64,000 nt of DNA from NCBI GenBank assembly GCA_964517465.1, contig CAZFEK010000022.1, forward strand, positions 1 to 64,000, written 5' to 3'. The notes below the pieces were generated by a model. The model did no database searches, had not been told where the DNA came from, and saw only the letters and a list, made by a program, of their open reading frames with translations. Below are positions 51,245-60,849 of the stretch, in pieces. The position numbers and the translations under genes are program-made. The stretch is from JACPUX01 sp964517465. Lineage in GTDB: Bacteria; Pseudomonadota; Gammaproteobacteria; Burkholderiales; Casimicrobiaceae. Numbering within the stretch: the first letter of the stretch is position 1; each line of letters opens with the position of its first letter.

Positions 51245-52148
51245 GGGTCTTGCTCGCCATGTGCCGGATGTCGGAGGGCCAATCGATGCGCATATGCCGG
51301 GCGGTGCGCAAATTGATGGAGAGTACCAGTCTTGCCGGCTGTTGTGGGAGTTCCCGCGGCAATCCGATCATCTTGAGCGCGGCGAGGCCGCAATGCCGGC
51401 CGAGATCTTCATAGTCCGGCTCCAGCGCGTAGAGCGCTCCGGCTCTGACCCAGGCGTCGGTGAGTCCGATCACTGGGATGCGGGCCCGAAAGGAGAACAG
51501 CAGAATGGCTTTCGCGGTTTGCGGCGTGAAGACGGTGCGGTCGTTGAGGCCCAGGATCACATCCGCCTTGCGGCCCAGCCGCTGCAGTGCCGCGGGCAAC
51601 TCGGTTGGCGAACGCACCGGCTCGGGCAAGGCTTGCAAGCCCACATTCTGCAGTGCATCGGTGAGGCGGCCGACGTGGCGGGCACTGAAATCCGGATCGT
51701 ACAACAAGCCCACGCGCCGAGCCTGGCCATGCAGCCGGCGCAGCCAGGCGGCCTGCAATTCGGGCGAAACCTCCGGGGGGATGGCCAAAACTTGTTCGCC
51801 CCGCGGCAAACTGGCGTTGGTCGGCAAAAGGCAGCCCACCAGCGCCGGGGTCCCTCGCACGCGAAGGATGTCATCCGCGGCCCTTTGCCCCAGGCTGAGA
51901 AAGACGGTTCCGTTCTCGGCGCGCCGCAAGGAGTCGAGCGCATCGTCGCGGGCAAGCGAGAGGTAACGCGCGTTCACCGGCTGCCCGGCGAGACTGCCGC
52001 GAAGACCAAGCAAGACTCGATCGACGGTGGCGTCGCCCTCGGGCGCGACGATCTGCAGGCTCGGGGTTTCCGGAGCCGCGGGGGCCGCTTGTCCTAGCGC
52101 CAGTGTGATAAGCGCCGCGAAGAGCGCCTGGCGCAAGCGCCGCGTCAT
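51237..52148 (-). CDS. ABC-type periplasmic substrate-binding protein (COG2984-like)
   Basis: A 303-residue secreted protein with a signal peptide ending at AAPAAPE. The fold is that of the TrpX/COG2984 binding proteins: ALVGCLLPTNASLP, ARRVGLLYDPDFSARHVG, DVILGLNDRTVFTPQTAK. No permease or ATPase lies nearby. Together with the overlapping GGDEF-EAL gene, this suggests a periplasmic ligand sensor rather than a transporter. The ATG at 52148 was chosen because it begins the signal peptide; upstream ATGs extend the frame without signal character. Ligand unknown. Confidence 0.8.
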   Translation of the reverse strand: MTRRLRQALFAALITLALGQAAPAAPETPSLQIVAPEGDATVDRVLLGLRGSLAGQPVNARYLSLARDDALDSLRRAENGTVFLSLGQRAADDILRVRGTPALVGCLLPTNASLPRGEQVLAIPPEVSPELQAAWLRRLHGQARRVGLLYDPDFSARHVGRLTDALQNVGLQALPEPVRSPTELPAALQRLGRKADVILGLNDRTVFTPQTAKAILLFSFRARIPVIGLTDAWVRAGALYALEPDYEDLGRHCGLAALKMIGLPRELPQQPARLVLSINLRTARHMRIDWPSDIRHMASKTHE

Positions 52149-52393
52149 TCGCCGGCGGCGACTACCGTCCCCCAGTGTCGGCGCGCCGAATGGTTGGTGC
52201 AAGGGCGCCGATCTTCTGCCGTCTGCGCGGCGAACGTCCATGTGCTTGATTTCCGCTAGGTGGCCAGACTGAAGGCCCAATCCGTGCAACCCGCAGCGTT
52301 GCCGCTGCGCCCCCCGAAACCCGGACCCCCCACACTTGGTCCCCTGCCATGGTGATCATACCGCGCCGGAGCGCGCAGGTGCACGGCACGAGA

Positions 52394-53908
52394 TCAAAGC
52401 ACGCGAACCGGAATCTTGCCTATCCTGGCCTGCCACTCGCGGGGTCCGCTGATATGCACCGCCTCGCCGCGGCTGTCCACGGCCACGGTGACGGGCATAT
52501 CCTTGACCTCGAATTCGTAAATGGCCTCCATGCCCAAATCGGCAAAGGCCACCACGCGCGCGGCGCGGATCGCCTTGGAAACGAGATAAGCGGCACCCCC
52601 CACAGCCATCAGGTAGACCGCTCGGTGATCGCGGATCGCTTCGATTGCCGCCGGTCCGCGCTCGGCCTTGCCCACCATGCCCAGGAGTCCGGTTTCGGCG
52701 AGCATCTGGCGGGTGAACTTGTCCATACGCGTGGCGGTGGTGGGGCCGGCAGGGCCGACCACTTCGTCGCGCACCGGATCGACCGGGCCGACGTAATAGA
52801 TGAAACGGTTCTGGAAATCCACTGGCAGCTTTTCGCCGCGGGAGAGCATGTCGGTCATGCGCTTGTGCGCGGCATCGCGGCCGGTCAGGAGCTTGCCGTT
52901 CAGGAGCAGCACTTCGCCGGGTTTCCAACTCGCCACTTCCTCGCGCGTGACAGCGTCGAGGTCGACGCGGCGCCCCTTGGATGCGTCGTAGGTGAGGCGC
53001 GGCCAGTCGTCGAGCGAAGGCGGTTCTAGGTTTGCCGGGCCGGAGCCGTCGAGCACGAAATGGACGTGGCGAGTGGCTGCGCAATTGGGAATCATCGCCA
53101 CCGGCAAGTTCGCTGCGTGGGTCGGGTAATCGAGCACCTTCACGTCGAGCACCGTGGTGAGGCCGCCCAAGCCTTGCGCGCCGATGCCCAGGGCGTTGAC
53201 CTTCTCGTAGAGTTCGATGCGCAGTTCCTCGGCGCGGTTCGTGGGGCCGCGGGCGATGAGCTCAGGCATGTCGATGGGCTCCATGAGGGCCTCTTTGGCC
53301 ATCACCATGGCTTTTTCCGCGGTGCCGCCGATGCCGATGCCCAGCATACCCGGCGGGCACCAGCCGGCGCCCATGGTGGGCACGGTTTTCAACACCCAGT
53401 CGACCACGGAGTCCGAAGGATTGAGCATGATGAATTTGGATTTGGCTTCGGACCCGCCGCCTTTCGCGGCGACGTGCACGTCCACACGATCGCCGGGTAC
53501 GATCTCGTAGTTGATTACCGCGGGGGTGTTGTCCTTGGTGTTCCTGCGGGCGCCGGCCGGGTCGGCCAGCACCGAGGCGCGCAGTTTGTTGTCCTGATGA
53601 AGATAGGCGCGACGCACGCCTTCGTTGACCATGTCCTCCACGCTCATGGTCGCGTCCCAGCGCACGTTCATGCCCACTTTGAGGAACACGGTCACGATGC
53701 CGGTATCCTGGCAGATAGGGCGATGCCCTTCGGCGCATAACCGCGAGTTGACCAGAATCTGCGCCATGGCGTCCTTGGCCGCGGGCGACTGTTCCAACTC
53801 GTAAGCGCGGGAGAGCGCCTTGATGTAGTCCACCGGGTGATAATAAGAGATGAACTGCAAGGCATCGGCGATGCTTTGGATGAAATCGTCCTGGCGTATG
53901 GCACTCAT
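52394..53908 (-). CDS. fumA: Class I fumarate hydratase (iron-sulfur, single chain)
   Basis: Interconverts fumarate and malate using a [4Fe-4S] cluster. The alpha part contains CQDTGIVTVFLKVG and GAGWCPPGMLGIGIGG; the C-terminal beta part contains GPTTATRMDKFT and the VGGAAYLVSKAI stretch. The cluster cysteines at CQDTG, NCAATRH and the region after GIGG fit the FumA/FumB type. The 504-residue length is that of the fused form. It precedes a YqhA-like gene on the same strand. Confidence 0.95.
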   Translation of the reverse strand: MSAIRQDDFIQSIADALQFISYYHPVDYIKALSRAYELEQSPAAKDAMAQILVNSRLCAEGHRPICQDTGIVTVFLKVGMNVRWDATMSVEDMVNEGVRRAYLHQDNKLRASVLADPAGARRNTKDNTPAVINYEIVPGDRVDVHVAAKGGGSEAKSKFIMLNPSDSVVDWVLKTVPTMGAGWCPPGMLGIGIGGTAEKAMVMAKEALMEPIDMPELIARGPTNRAEELRIELYEKVNALGIGAQGLGGLTTVLDVKVLDYPTHAANLPVAMIPNCAATRHVHFVLDGSGPANLEPPSLDDWPRLTYDASKGRRVDLDAVTREEVASWKPGEVLLLNGKLLTGRDAAHKRMTDMLSRGEKLPVDFQNRFIYYVGPVDPVRDEVVGPAGPTTATRMDKFTRQMLAETGLLGMVGKAERGPAAIEAIRDHRAVYLMAVGGAAYLVSKAIRAARVVAFADLGMEAIYEFEVKDMPVTVAVDSRGEAVHISGPREWQARIGKIPVRVL

Positions 53909-53948
53909 GATGGCTTTCCGTGTGGGAGGCGAGGGGTAGTTCCAAAAT

Positions 53949-54473
53949 TCAGTGGGCTTCGCTGCGCACTGGCATGATGCGCTCTACCAACGCCATGGCC
54001 AGCGCCGAAAAGAGGAAGACGGTGTGGATGATGGTCTGCCACATGATCTGGTGGGTGGAGAGCTGCGGCGCGTCGATGAAAGTGCGCAAGAGGTGAATCG
54101 AGGAAATGGCGATGATGGCGGTGGCAAGCTTCAACTTCAGTACCGAGGCGTTGACGTGCGACAACCACTCGGGCTCGTCGGGGTGCCCCTGGAGGTTGAG
54201 CCGTGAGACGAAAGTCTCGTAGCCGCCGATGATCACCATGATCAACAAATTGGAAATCATCACCACATCGATGAGACCCAGCACGATGAGCATGATCTCC
54301 TGCTCCTTCAGGGTGCTGGCGTGGCTCACCAGATGCCAACATTCGCGGGCGAACATATACACATAAACCGCTTGGGCGAGGATCAGCCCGAGGTAGAGCG
54401 GCAGCTGCAGCCAGCGGCTGGTGAAAATGAGCGCGGAAATCGGATTCAGGCGGCGGGTCGCTGTTGGCGTCAT
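53949..54473 (-). CDS. UPF0114 / YqhA-family membrane protein
   Basis: A 174-residue protein with three or four membrane helices, matching the TIGR00645/YqhA family (FTSRWLQLPLYLGLI, VMISNLLIMVIIGGYETFVS, LKLATAIIAISSIHLLR). Function is not established for the family. It lies 40 bp upstream of the fumarase gene and is likely in the same transcript. Confidence 0.88.
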   Translation of the reverse strand: MTPTATRRLNPISALIFTSRWLQLPLYLGLILAQAVYVYMFARECWHLVSHASTLKEQEIMLIVLGLIDVVMISNLLIMVIIGGYETFVSRLNLQGHPDEPEWLSHVNASVLKLKLATAIIAISSIHLLRTFIDAPQLSTHQIMWQTIIHTVFLFSALAMALVERIMPVRSEAH

Positions 54474-54632
54474 GTTGGAAGGATTGGATGGCGAAGCGCA
54501 AATTTTAGCATTCGCCTGGGCCTGACCTCGGCGCCATGGAAGTCGGGCGGGGGGACGAAAAACGGAAGTTTGGCGGGATTCAATCGAGCGTTTGTTTGAG
54601 CTACCCCCGCGCCAATTCTGGCTGGCGGTGTT

Positions 54633-54660
54633 TTGCGACGAATGTCGCTGGTGCTACAAT
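54633..54660 (+). promoter_or_regulatory. Promoter of acs
   Basis: TTGCGA at 54633-54638 and TACAAT at 54655-54660 are separated by 16 bp, a reasonable sigma-70 match. The transcription start would be near 54667, just upstream of the 24-bp palindrome, so a bound repressor would lie in the initially transcribed region. Confidence 0.6.
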
Positions 54661-54677
54661 GCAAGTCAACCCTAACT

Positions 54678-54701
54678 CTTATGTCTTATATAAGATATAA
54701 G
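54678..54701. promoter_or_regulatory. 24-bp near-perfect palindrome, candidate operator of acs
   Basis: CTTATGTCTTAT on the left and ATAAGATATAAG on the right are complementary at 11 of 12 positions, centred between 54689 and 54690. AACCCT and AGGGTT flank it and could extend the stem. It is AT-rich in a GC-rich genome, lies between promoter and gene, and lacks a T-run. A regulator of acetate or central carbon genes is the likely ligand. Confidence 0.7.
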
Positions 54702-54753
54702 GGTTGTCGCTAGAGCTACTTTTCTTCCTTTTTCCTCGTCCAGGAGGCAGGTC

Positions 54754-56715
54754 ATGTCCGACATCGAATCAGTCCTACACGAAAACCGCGTCTTTCCGCC
54801 CTCGGAGGCATTTGTCGCCCAGGCGCATGTGCCCGGCATGTCGGCCTACCGGGAGTTGTGCGCCAAGGCAGCCAAGGACTACGCCGGTTTCTGGGGCAAA
54901 CTCGCCCATGACAACATCCTCTGGAAGAAACAGTTCACCAAGACGCTGGATGATTCCAACGCGCCTTTCTACAAGTGGTTCGAAGACGGCGAACTCAACG
55001 TTTCCTACAACTGCCTGGACCGGCACCTCGAATCCAAGCCGCACAAAACGGCGCTGATCTTCGAAGCCGACAATGGCCAGGTCACCAAGGTGAGCTACAA
55101 AGAGCTCTATCACAAGGTTTGCCAGTTCGCCAACGGCCTCAAGAAACTTGGCATCACCAAAGGCGACCGCGTGCTGATTTACCTGCCCATGAGCGTGGAA
55201 GCCGTGGTGGCCATGCAGGCCTGCGCCCGCATCGGCGCCATTCACTCGGTGGTGTTCGGCGGCTTCTCGGCCAAGAGCGTGCAGGAGCGCATCATGGACG
55301 CCCAGGCCAAGCTGGTGGTCACCGCCGACGGGCAATATCGCGGCGGCCGCGAAATCCCCTTGAAACCGGCGGTCGACGAGGCGCTCTCCATGGGTGGATG
55401 CGAATCGATCGGCAAGGTGGTGGTCTACAAACGTACCGGCGGCGAGGTGCTCTGGAATGCCAGCCGCGACCTCTGGTGGCACGATCTCACCGAAGGCTTG
55501 CCCGACGAGTGCGAGCCCACCTATGTCGGCGCCGAGCATCCGCTCTTTATCCTCTACACCTCGGGCTCCACCGGCAAGCCCAAGGGCGTGCAGCATTCCA
55601 CCGGCGGCTATCTGCTGGGCGCGGTGATGAGCATGAAGTGGGTGTTCGACATCAAGTCGAACGACGTTTTCTGGTGCACTGCGGACGTGGGCTGGGTCAC
55701 CGGTCACACCTACGTGACCTACGGCCCGCTCGCCTTGGGCGCGACCGAAGTGATCTTCGAAGGTGTGCCGACTTATCCCGACGCCGGCCGCTTCTGGAAG
55801 ATGATTCAAGACCACAAGGTCACCATTTTCTATACCGCGCCGACGGCGATTCGTTCGCTCATCAAAGCGGGCGGCGACTTGCCGCATAACTACGATTTGT
55901 CCTCCCTGCGTATCCTCGGCACGGTGGGTGAACCCATCAACCCGGAAGCCTGGATGTGGTACTACAACACCGTGGGCGGCGCTCGCTGCCCGATCGTCGA
56001 CACCTGGTGGCAAACCGAAACCGGCGGCCACATGATTTCGCCCTTGCCCGGCGCCATGCCTTTGAAGCCCGGTTCCTGCACCCTGCCGCTGCCGGGCATC
56101 GATGCCGCCATCGTCGATGAAGCCGCGCACGAAGTGGAACTGGGCAAAGGCGGCTTCCTGGTGATCAGGAAACCCTGGCCCTCGATGATCCGCACCATCT
56201 GGGGCGATCCCGAGCGCTACAAGAAGTCATACTTCCCGGAAGAGTTCAAGGGCATGTATCTTGCCGGAGATGGCGCCAACCGGGATATGGATGGCTACTT
56301 CTGGATCGTGGGGCGCATCGACGACGTATTAAACGTCTCCGGCCACCGCCTGGGCACCATGGAAATCGAATCCGCGCTGGTCGCCAATCACCTGGTTGCC
56401 GAAGCGGCGGTGGTGGGGCGCCCGCACGACATCAAAGGCGAGGCCGTGGTGGCCTTCGTGGTCTTGAAGCAGTCCCGCCCCACCGGCGACAAGGCCAAAG
56501 AAATCTCTAATCAACTCAAGGCTTGGGTGGCGCAAGAAATCGGCTCCATCGCCAAGCCCGAAGAAATTCGTTTCGGCGACAATCTTCCCAAGACGCGCTC
56601 CGGCAAGATCATGCGTCGGCTGTTGCGTTCGCTGGCGAAGGGGGAAGCGATCACGCAAGACACCACGACCCTGGAAAACCCAGGCATTCTCGATCAGTTG
56701 AAAGAAGCGAACTGA
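54754..56715 (+). CDS. acs: Acetyl-CoA synthetase
   Basis: Activates acetate to acetyl-CoA through an acetyl-adenylate. Motifs include LYTSGSTGKPKGVQHSTGG (ATP), the GEPINPEAWMWYY and WWQTETGGHM stretch, and the C-terminal catalytic lysine in RSGKIMRRLLR, the usual acetylation site. Length 653 residues. The ATG is preceded by CAGGAGG. A strong terminator follows. Confidence 0.97.
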   Translation: MSDIESVLHENRVFPPSEAFVAQAHVPGMSAYRELCAKAAKDYAGFWGKLAHDNILWKKQFTKTLDDSNAPFYKWFEDGELNVSYNCLDRHLESKPHKTALIFEADNGQVTKVSYKELYHKVCQFANGLKKLGITKGDRVLIYLPMSVEAVVAMQACARIGAIHSVVFGGFSAKSVQERIMDAQAKLVVTADGQYRGGREIPLKPAVDEALSMGGCESIGKVVVYKRTGGEVLWNASRDLWWHDLTEGLPDECEPTYVGAEHPLFILYTSGSTGKPKGVQHSTGGYLLGAVMSMKWVFDIKSNDVFWCTADVGWVTGHTYVTYGPLALGATEVIFEGVPTYPDAGRFWKMIQDHKVTIFYTAPTAIRSLIKAGGDLPHNYDLSSLRILGTVGEPINPEAWMWYYNTVGGARCPIVDTWWQTETGGHMISPLPGAMPLKPGSCTLPLPGIDAAIVDEAAHEVELGKGGFLVIRKPWPSMIRTIWGDPERYKKSYFPEEFKGMYLAGDGANRDMDGYFWIVGRIDDVLNVSGHRLGTMEIESALVANHLVAEAAVVGRPHDIKGEAVVAFVVLKQSRPTGDKAKEISNQLKAWVAQEIGSIAKPEEIRFGDNLPKTRSGKIMRRLLRSLAKGEAITQDTTTLENPGILDQLKEAN

Positions 56716-56742
56716 TCACAGCGTCGATCGCCATTTGTAAGC

Positions 56743-56771
56743 AGGGGTCGCCGAGCGCGACCCCTTTTTTT
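56743..56771 (+). terminator. Rho-independent terminator of acs
   Basis: AGGGGTCGC and GCGACCCCT form a perfect 9-bp stem with loop CGAGC, followed by seven Ts. It lies 28 bp after the acs stop. Confidence 0.95.
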
Positions 56772-56962
56772 GCACTCGTTTCCGGCAACTTGCCTCTGCG
56801 CGCGCCTCGCGTCTTGCGTTCCGCCTGCCTGCGGGCGCGATTCGGCAACGATTGCTTACACATCTTTGCTCACAACTCCTCGCTCGCCATTACCCCGCGC
56901 TGGCAACTAAGCTCCTGACGCAAGGCGCATGGTGCGCCACGCAAACTCGCTTGGGGGCGAAC

Positions 56963-59395
56963 ATGAGCAATGGGCAACTAGCCGAAAGCAAGACGTCTTG
57001 GTCCCTGGGTTTGGTTATCGGCCTGGTGATGCTGTGCGGGCAGTCACCCGCCCTGGCCACGACCTACCGCATCGTTTTTGCCTCCAACCTGCAAGCGGCA
57101 TCCGGCGGCTGCTACCGCGACGACCTGAGCGGCTGCGATCTGTATTCGGCGCTCTACGACAGCGGCACCAGGTCGGTGAGTGCGCTCACGCGGCTCACCA
57201 GCGATTCCACCGCGGCGGAAGCCTTTCCCGCGCTGTCCCCCGACGGCAATTGGGTGGCCTACGATCATGGCAGCAACGCAAGTCCCGTCCGCCATGAGTT
57301 GCGCCTCATCCATTTACAGACCGGCAGCGAGACGACGCTGGTGAGCGACGGCCGCTTTCCGGAATGGATAGACGGCACTCATCTGGTCTATTCCTCGGTG
57401 CTGCCGGGCAACAAGCACGTGGCGCTGCTGGAACTCGACGTGAGCAACGGCACGCCCCGCGTGAAAAGCACCCAGTCGATCTGCACGGCCAGCCGCTGCC
57501 CCGACACCGCAGCCACGGAAGACCCGTTTCCTTTTCCTGGCGGCAGCCGCATCGCTTTTCAATCGACCAAGTCGGATCGTTACATCGCGGGCCTGAGCTT
57601 CATCAACCTCGATGGCAGCGGCTTCACCCAACCCAATGGCTGGGACGGTTCGGGGCACGCCATCGTCAGCGCTGCCGGCAACGAAGTGCTGTACGCGCTC
57701 GCTACCAGCGGCGCGCTGCAAGTGCTCAATCTCAGCAGCGGTGCCAAGACGAGCTTGCCCCTGGCCAGCACCGGGGCCACGCTCAGCGCCTATGACACGC
57801 GCTATGGCAGCGCCAGTACCGTCAGTTGGGCTTACGCCGCCTGGCTCGATGGTCAGAGCGCCTTGCTTCTTTCCGGCGCCGGCGCCGACAGCCGCGGCGC
57901 GCAATTCATGTCCCGCCTTTTCTTGGGCGAGTTCGACGCCGCCTGGAGCCGCGTCACGATTACCGACCTCGCCACCGCCATCGAGCGTGCCGCCGGAAAA
58001 AGCGGCAAAGACTTCTGTACCGCCGCGGCGCGAGCCCTTGCCGCAGGCAGCACCGGCAGCACCGCAGCCAGCCCTATTCTGGGCATACAAGGTGCGGAAC
58101 AGGGCGATCTGGCGATCATCCACAGCCTCGGCGCCAATACGGCACAGATTCCCTTGCCGAAAACCGGCGCAGATTTTTCGTCCATGTTGGCTCAAGCCAG
58201 CAGCGCGGACATGAAAGTCTTGCTGCGCGTGGATCCTTCCGACATTCAATCCACCGCGCTCAAGTTCGATACGGCGAAGCTGTCGAGCCTCGTTACCGGG
58301 GTGAAGAGCGGTTTAGCCGACGCGCGTGTAGCGGGTTTGTTGATTGCCGAAGACCTCTGCCAGGAAAATCCGGCGACGCATAGCCGCAAATGGAATATCA
58401 ACGCTGCCGAACTGGCTGCGGCGGTGAGCGCGATCAAGGCCATTGTGCCCAGCCTGGCCGTGGCGGTGGCCTTCAACAAGGCGAGCTGTCTCGATTCTTT
58501 CGTGTCCAGCGCGAGTGCCGGCGCGAACATCGGCGACATCGCCCTGCTCAATCTTTTCTACTACAAATGGAACACGACCGCGAAGCTCATCGACAGCTAT
58601 CAATATTCGGCGATGAACTTCAAACGCTTCGCGCCCGCGGCGCGCGTGTTGCCGCGCATCGGCGTGATCGAACGGGTGGGCGAGGAGACTTCGCCTTTCC
58701 CCGGCACCGACTGGATTATCGCCCGCAGCAAGGAATTTTTCGCCTTCGGCGGCGCCTTCGATGGCGTGATGTACTACGACTACCGGCAGCAGGAAGCGCG
58801 GCAAGTGAAGAACATCATCAACGTCGTCGGCGACGCGAGCTACCTCGCCGCCTTCCAAAGCGTTTTCGCGGCGGCGCAAAGCGTCTACGGCGTGAGCCCG
58901 GCGCAACAGTCCTTCGTCGAGTATTACGAGCCGGAACTCGATCACTATTTCATCACCGCCGACTCGAATGAACAGGCCTACCTCTATACCGGCGGCGCCG
59001 GCAACTGGCAGCGCACGGGTTATGCCTTCAAAGAAGGCGGCAGTGCGCCGCTGTGCCGTTTCTACGGCAACACCGCGATCAATCCGGCGACGGGCACTAT
59101 CTACGGCCCGAACTCCCACTTCTACACCGTCAACGCCGCGGAGTGCGCCGAGCTCAAAGCGGCCTACAACCCAATGGCGCCAAGCTGGAAATTCGAATCC
59201 GACAGCGATCAGAGCACTGCGGCACTGGGCGGCACCTGCGCCGCCGGCCTGGTGCCGGTCTATCGCGCCTACAACAACGGCTATGCGCGCGGCGTGGATT
59301 CGAACCATCGTCTCGGCAGCGACTTTGCGGCCTATTTGGCCACCGTCGCCGCCGGGTGGCTGGCCGAAGGTGTGGTCATGTGCGCCCCGCAATAG
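56963..59395 (+). CDS. Secreted multidomain protein: TolB-like propeller, putative barrel, DUF5648
   Basis: An 810-residue exported protein (signal peptide ending PALATT). The first ~300 residues carry propeller motifs of the TolB/PD40 type (FPALSPDGNWVAYDHG, PFPFPGGSRIAFQS). The middle (about 330-640) has beta/alpha segments resembling a glycoside-hydrolase-like barrel (KVLLRVDPSD, VAVAFNKAS, GVMYYDYRQ) but no family is certain. The last 160 residues match DUF5648: VEYYEPELDHYFITAD, LCRFYG, GPNSHFYTVNAAEC. I chose the ATG at 56963; the frame runs further upstream without signal. Function unknown; cell-surface carbohydrate or polymer contact is a guess. Confidence 0.7.
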   Translation: MSNGQLAESKTSWSLGLVIGLVMLCGQSPALATTYRIVFASNLQAASGGCYRDDLSGCDLYSALYDSGTRSVSALTRLTSDSTAAEAFPALSPDGNWVAYDHGSNASPVRHELRLIHLQTGSETTLVSDGRFPEWIDGTHLVYSSVLPGNKHVALLELDVSNGTPRVKSTQSICTASRCPDTAATEDPFPFPGGSRIAFQSTKSDRYIAGLSFINLDGSGFTQPNGWDGSGHAIVSAAGNEVLYALATSGALQVLNLSSGAKTSLPLASTGATLSAYDTRYGSASTVSWAYAAWLDGQSALLLSGAGADSRGAQFMSRLFLGEFDAAWSRVTITDLATAIERAAGKSGKDFCTAAARALAAGSTGSTAASPILGIQGAEQGDLAIIHSLGANTAQIPLPKTGADFSSMLAQASSADMKVLLRVDPSDIQSTALKFDTAKLSSLVTGVKSGLADARVAGLLIAEDLCQENPATHSRKWNINAAELAAAVSAIKAIVPSLAVAVAFNKASCLDSFVSSASAGANIGDIALLNLFYYKWNTTAKLIDSYQYSAMNFKRFAPAARVLPRIGVIERVGEETSPFPGTDWIIARSKEFFAFGGAFDGVMYYDYRQQEARQVKNIINVVGDASYLAAFQSVFAAAQSVYGVSPAQQSFVEYYEPELDHYFITADSNEQAYLYTGGAGNWQRTGYAFKEGGSAPLCRFYGNTAINPATGTIYGPNSHFYTVNAAECAELKAAYNPMAPSWKFESDSDQSTAALGGTCAAGLVPVYRAYNNGYARGVDSNHRLGSDFAAYLATVAAGWLAEGVVMCAPQ

Positions 59396-59502
59396 GCGAC
59401 GAAGCGCCGCCGGCGCCGACCGGAAGCAGCCAGGACGCTTGCGGTCGAACACCCTCCTGCACGATCATGCCCGGGGCATAGTTGACCCTGGGAGGTGGTG
59501 TC

Positions 59503-60732
59503 ATGAAGGTTTGGAGATACGTCGGTTTGGCCGCACTGGCCACCCTGGTCTGCGGGTCGGCCTGGGCGCAATCCGGCGAAGAGGCTGCCCTGCAGGCGCA
59601 GTTGGTTCGCATCGAAACCTTGCGCGGTGAGCGCCCCAAAGACGACTTGCTGGTCTTCTATCGCGCCATGACCCAGGCCCAACTCGGTGCACGCGCAGCG
59701 GCCCTCGCCGACTTGCGCAGTTTGCTCGGCCGGCGCCGCGGTTTGATTCCCGCGCCGGGCGCCGGCTTCGACCGCCTGTGGGAGGACGAGGAATTCCAGC
59801 GCCTGCGGGCGCAACTCGCCGCCGACGAGCCGAAGACCCAGCCACCCGCGGCGGTGCTCGCCAGGCTCACGGGAAAGTCGCTTCTTCCCGAAGGCATCGC
59901 CTACGATCCCAAATCGCGGCGCCTGTTCGTCGGCAGCATCCATCGGCGCAAGATCGTCACACTCGATGCGCAGGGCCGGCAGGAGGACTGGTCGCGCGCG
60001 GAGGATCGCCTCGATGCCGTGCTGGGCTTGCGCGTGGACCTGCCGCGCCGGCTTCTGTGGGCGGTCAGCAGCAATGGTTCCGACGACGAAGCCGAAAAGG
60101 CGCGAAGCAATGCCCTCATCGCCTGGGATCTCGCAAGCCGCCGCGTGGTGCGCCGCGTCGAGCTACCCCAGGCCCTGCACTTGAATGACCTCTGCATCGC
60201 CGACGACGGCACGGTCTACGCCAGCGATTCCTTCGGCAGCACGATTTGGGTGCTGGGCCCCAGCGCGGCGACCGCGGTCGCTCTCGGAAAACCCGGCCAA
60301 CTCAGAGGCGCCAATGGGCTCGCCCTGGGCCCCGGAGGTGAACTTTATGTCGCGCTTTCCACCGGCATCGCCCGCATCGAGGTTGCCAGCGGCGCCTGGC
60401 AGCGCATGGCGCAGCCCGACGAATGGGTCACCGGCGGCATCGACGGACTCTACTACCACCGCGGCGCATTGATCGGCGTACAAAACGGCCCCAATCCGGG
60501 GCGCGTGATTCGCCTGAAGTTAAGCGCCGACGGCCGGAACATCACCGCTTTCGACGTGTTGCAGTCGCATCACCACCCCGAGTTCGACGAGCCCACCACC
60601 GGCGCCATCGTCGGCGAACACCTCATCGTCATCGCCAATTCACACATCGCGCGTCGGCGCCCCGATGGCAGCATCGCCGGGGCGGATCGGCTGCGCGCGC
60701 CGGTGCTTCTCAAAGTACCGCTGCAGAAATAA
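59503..60732 (+). CDS. SMP-30/gluconolactonase-like exported protein
   Basis: A 409-residue exported protein (signal peptide ending AWAQS). After an N-terminal helical region of about 90 residues comes a six-bladed propeller with LLPEGIAYDPKSRRLFVGS, LNDLCIADDGTVYASDS and GANGLALGPGGELYVALS. These are SMP-30/strictosidine-synthase-like blades, but the metal-binding residues are not clear enough to claim lactonase activity. GGGAGG precedes the ATG. It follows the DUF5648 gene after 107 bp. Confidence 0.75.
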   Translation: MKVWRYVGLAALATLVCGSAWAQSGEEAALQAQLVRIETLRGERPKDDLLVFYRAMTQAQLGARAAALADLRSLLGRRRGLIPAPGAGFDRLWEDEEFQRLRAQLAADEPKTQPPAAVLARLTGKSLLPEGIAYDPKSRRLFVGSIHRRKIVTLDAQGRQEDWSRAEDRLDAVLGLRVDLPRRLLWAVSSNGSDDEAEKARSNALIAWDLASRRVVRRVELPQALHLNDLCIADDGTVYASDSFGSTIWVLGPSAATAVALGKPGQLRGANGLALGPGGELYVALSTGIARIEVASGAWQRMAQPDEWVTGGIDGLYYHRGALIGVQNGPNPGRVIRLKLSADGRNITAFDVLQSHHHPEFDEPTTGAIVGEHLIVIANSHIARRRPDGSIAGADRLRAPVLLKVPLQK

Positions 60733-60785
60733 GGCGCCGCCCTCAGGCGCGCTGGATAGCGCCCGGTTCAACGGATCTCTTGCGC

Positions 60786-60838
60786 TTGACAACTCGGCTA
60801 GGGTGCGCCAGTATTTCGATATGTATCTAATTACACAT
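60786..60838 (+). promoter_or_regulatory. sdpR promoter region with candidate operator
   Basis: A perfect TTGACA lies at 60786-60791; a -10 is not clear (CAGTAT or GTATTT at 17-19 bp). Immediately before the gene, ATGTAT (60821-60826) and ACACAT (60833-60838) form an inverted repeat with one mismatch around CTAATT, a plausible ArsR-family operator and hence autoregulation. Confidence 0.5.
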
Positions 60839-60849
60839 TGATCGAATCA

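Noticed and set aside
52149..52393. Possible riboswitch upstream of the binding-protein gene
   Set aside because: The stretch has GC-rich hairpins on the minus strand, but I could not match the conserved boxes of cobalamin or c-di-GMP riboswitches.
54775..56130. A 451-codon minus-strand frame opposite acs
   Set aside because: acs is complete and has promoter, ribosome site and terminator on the plus strand.
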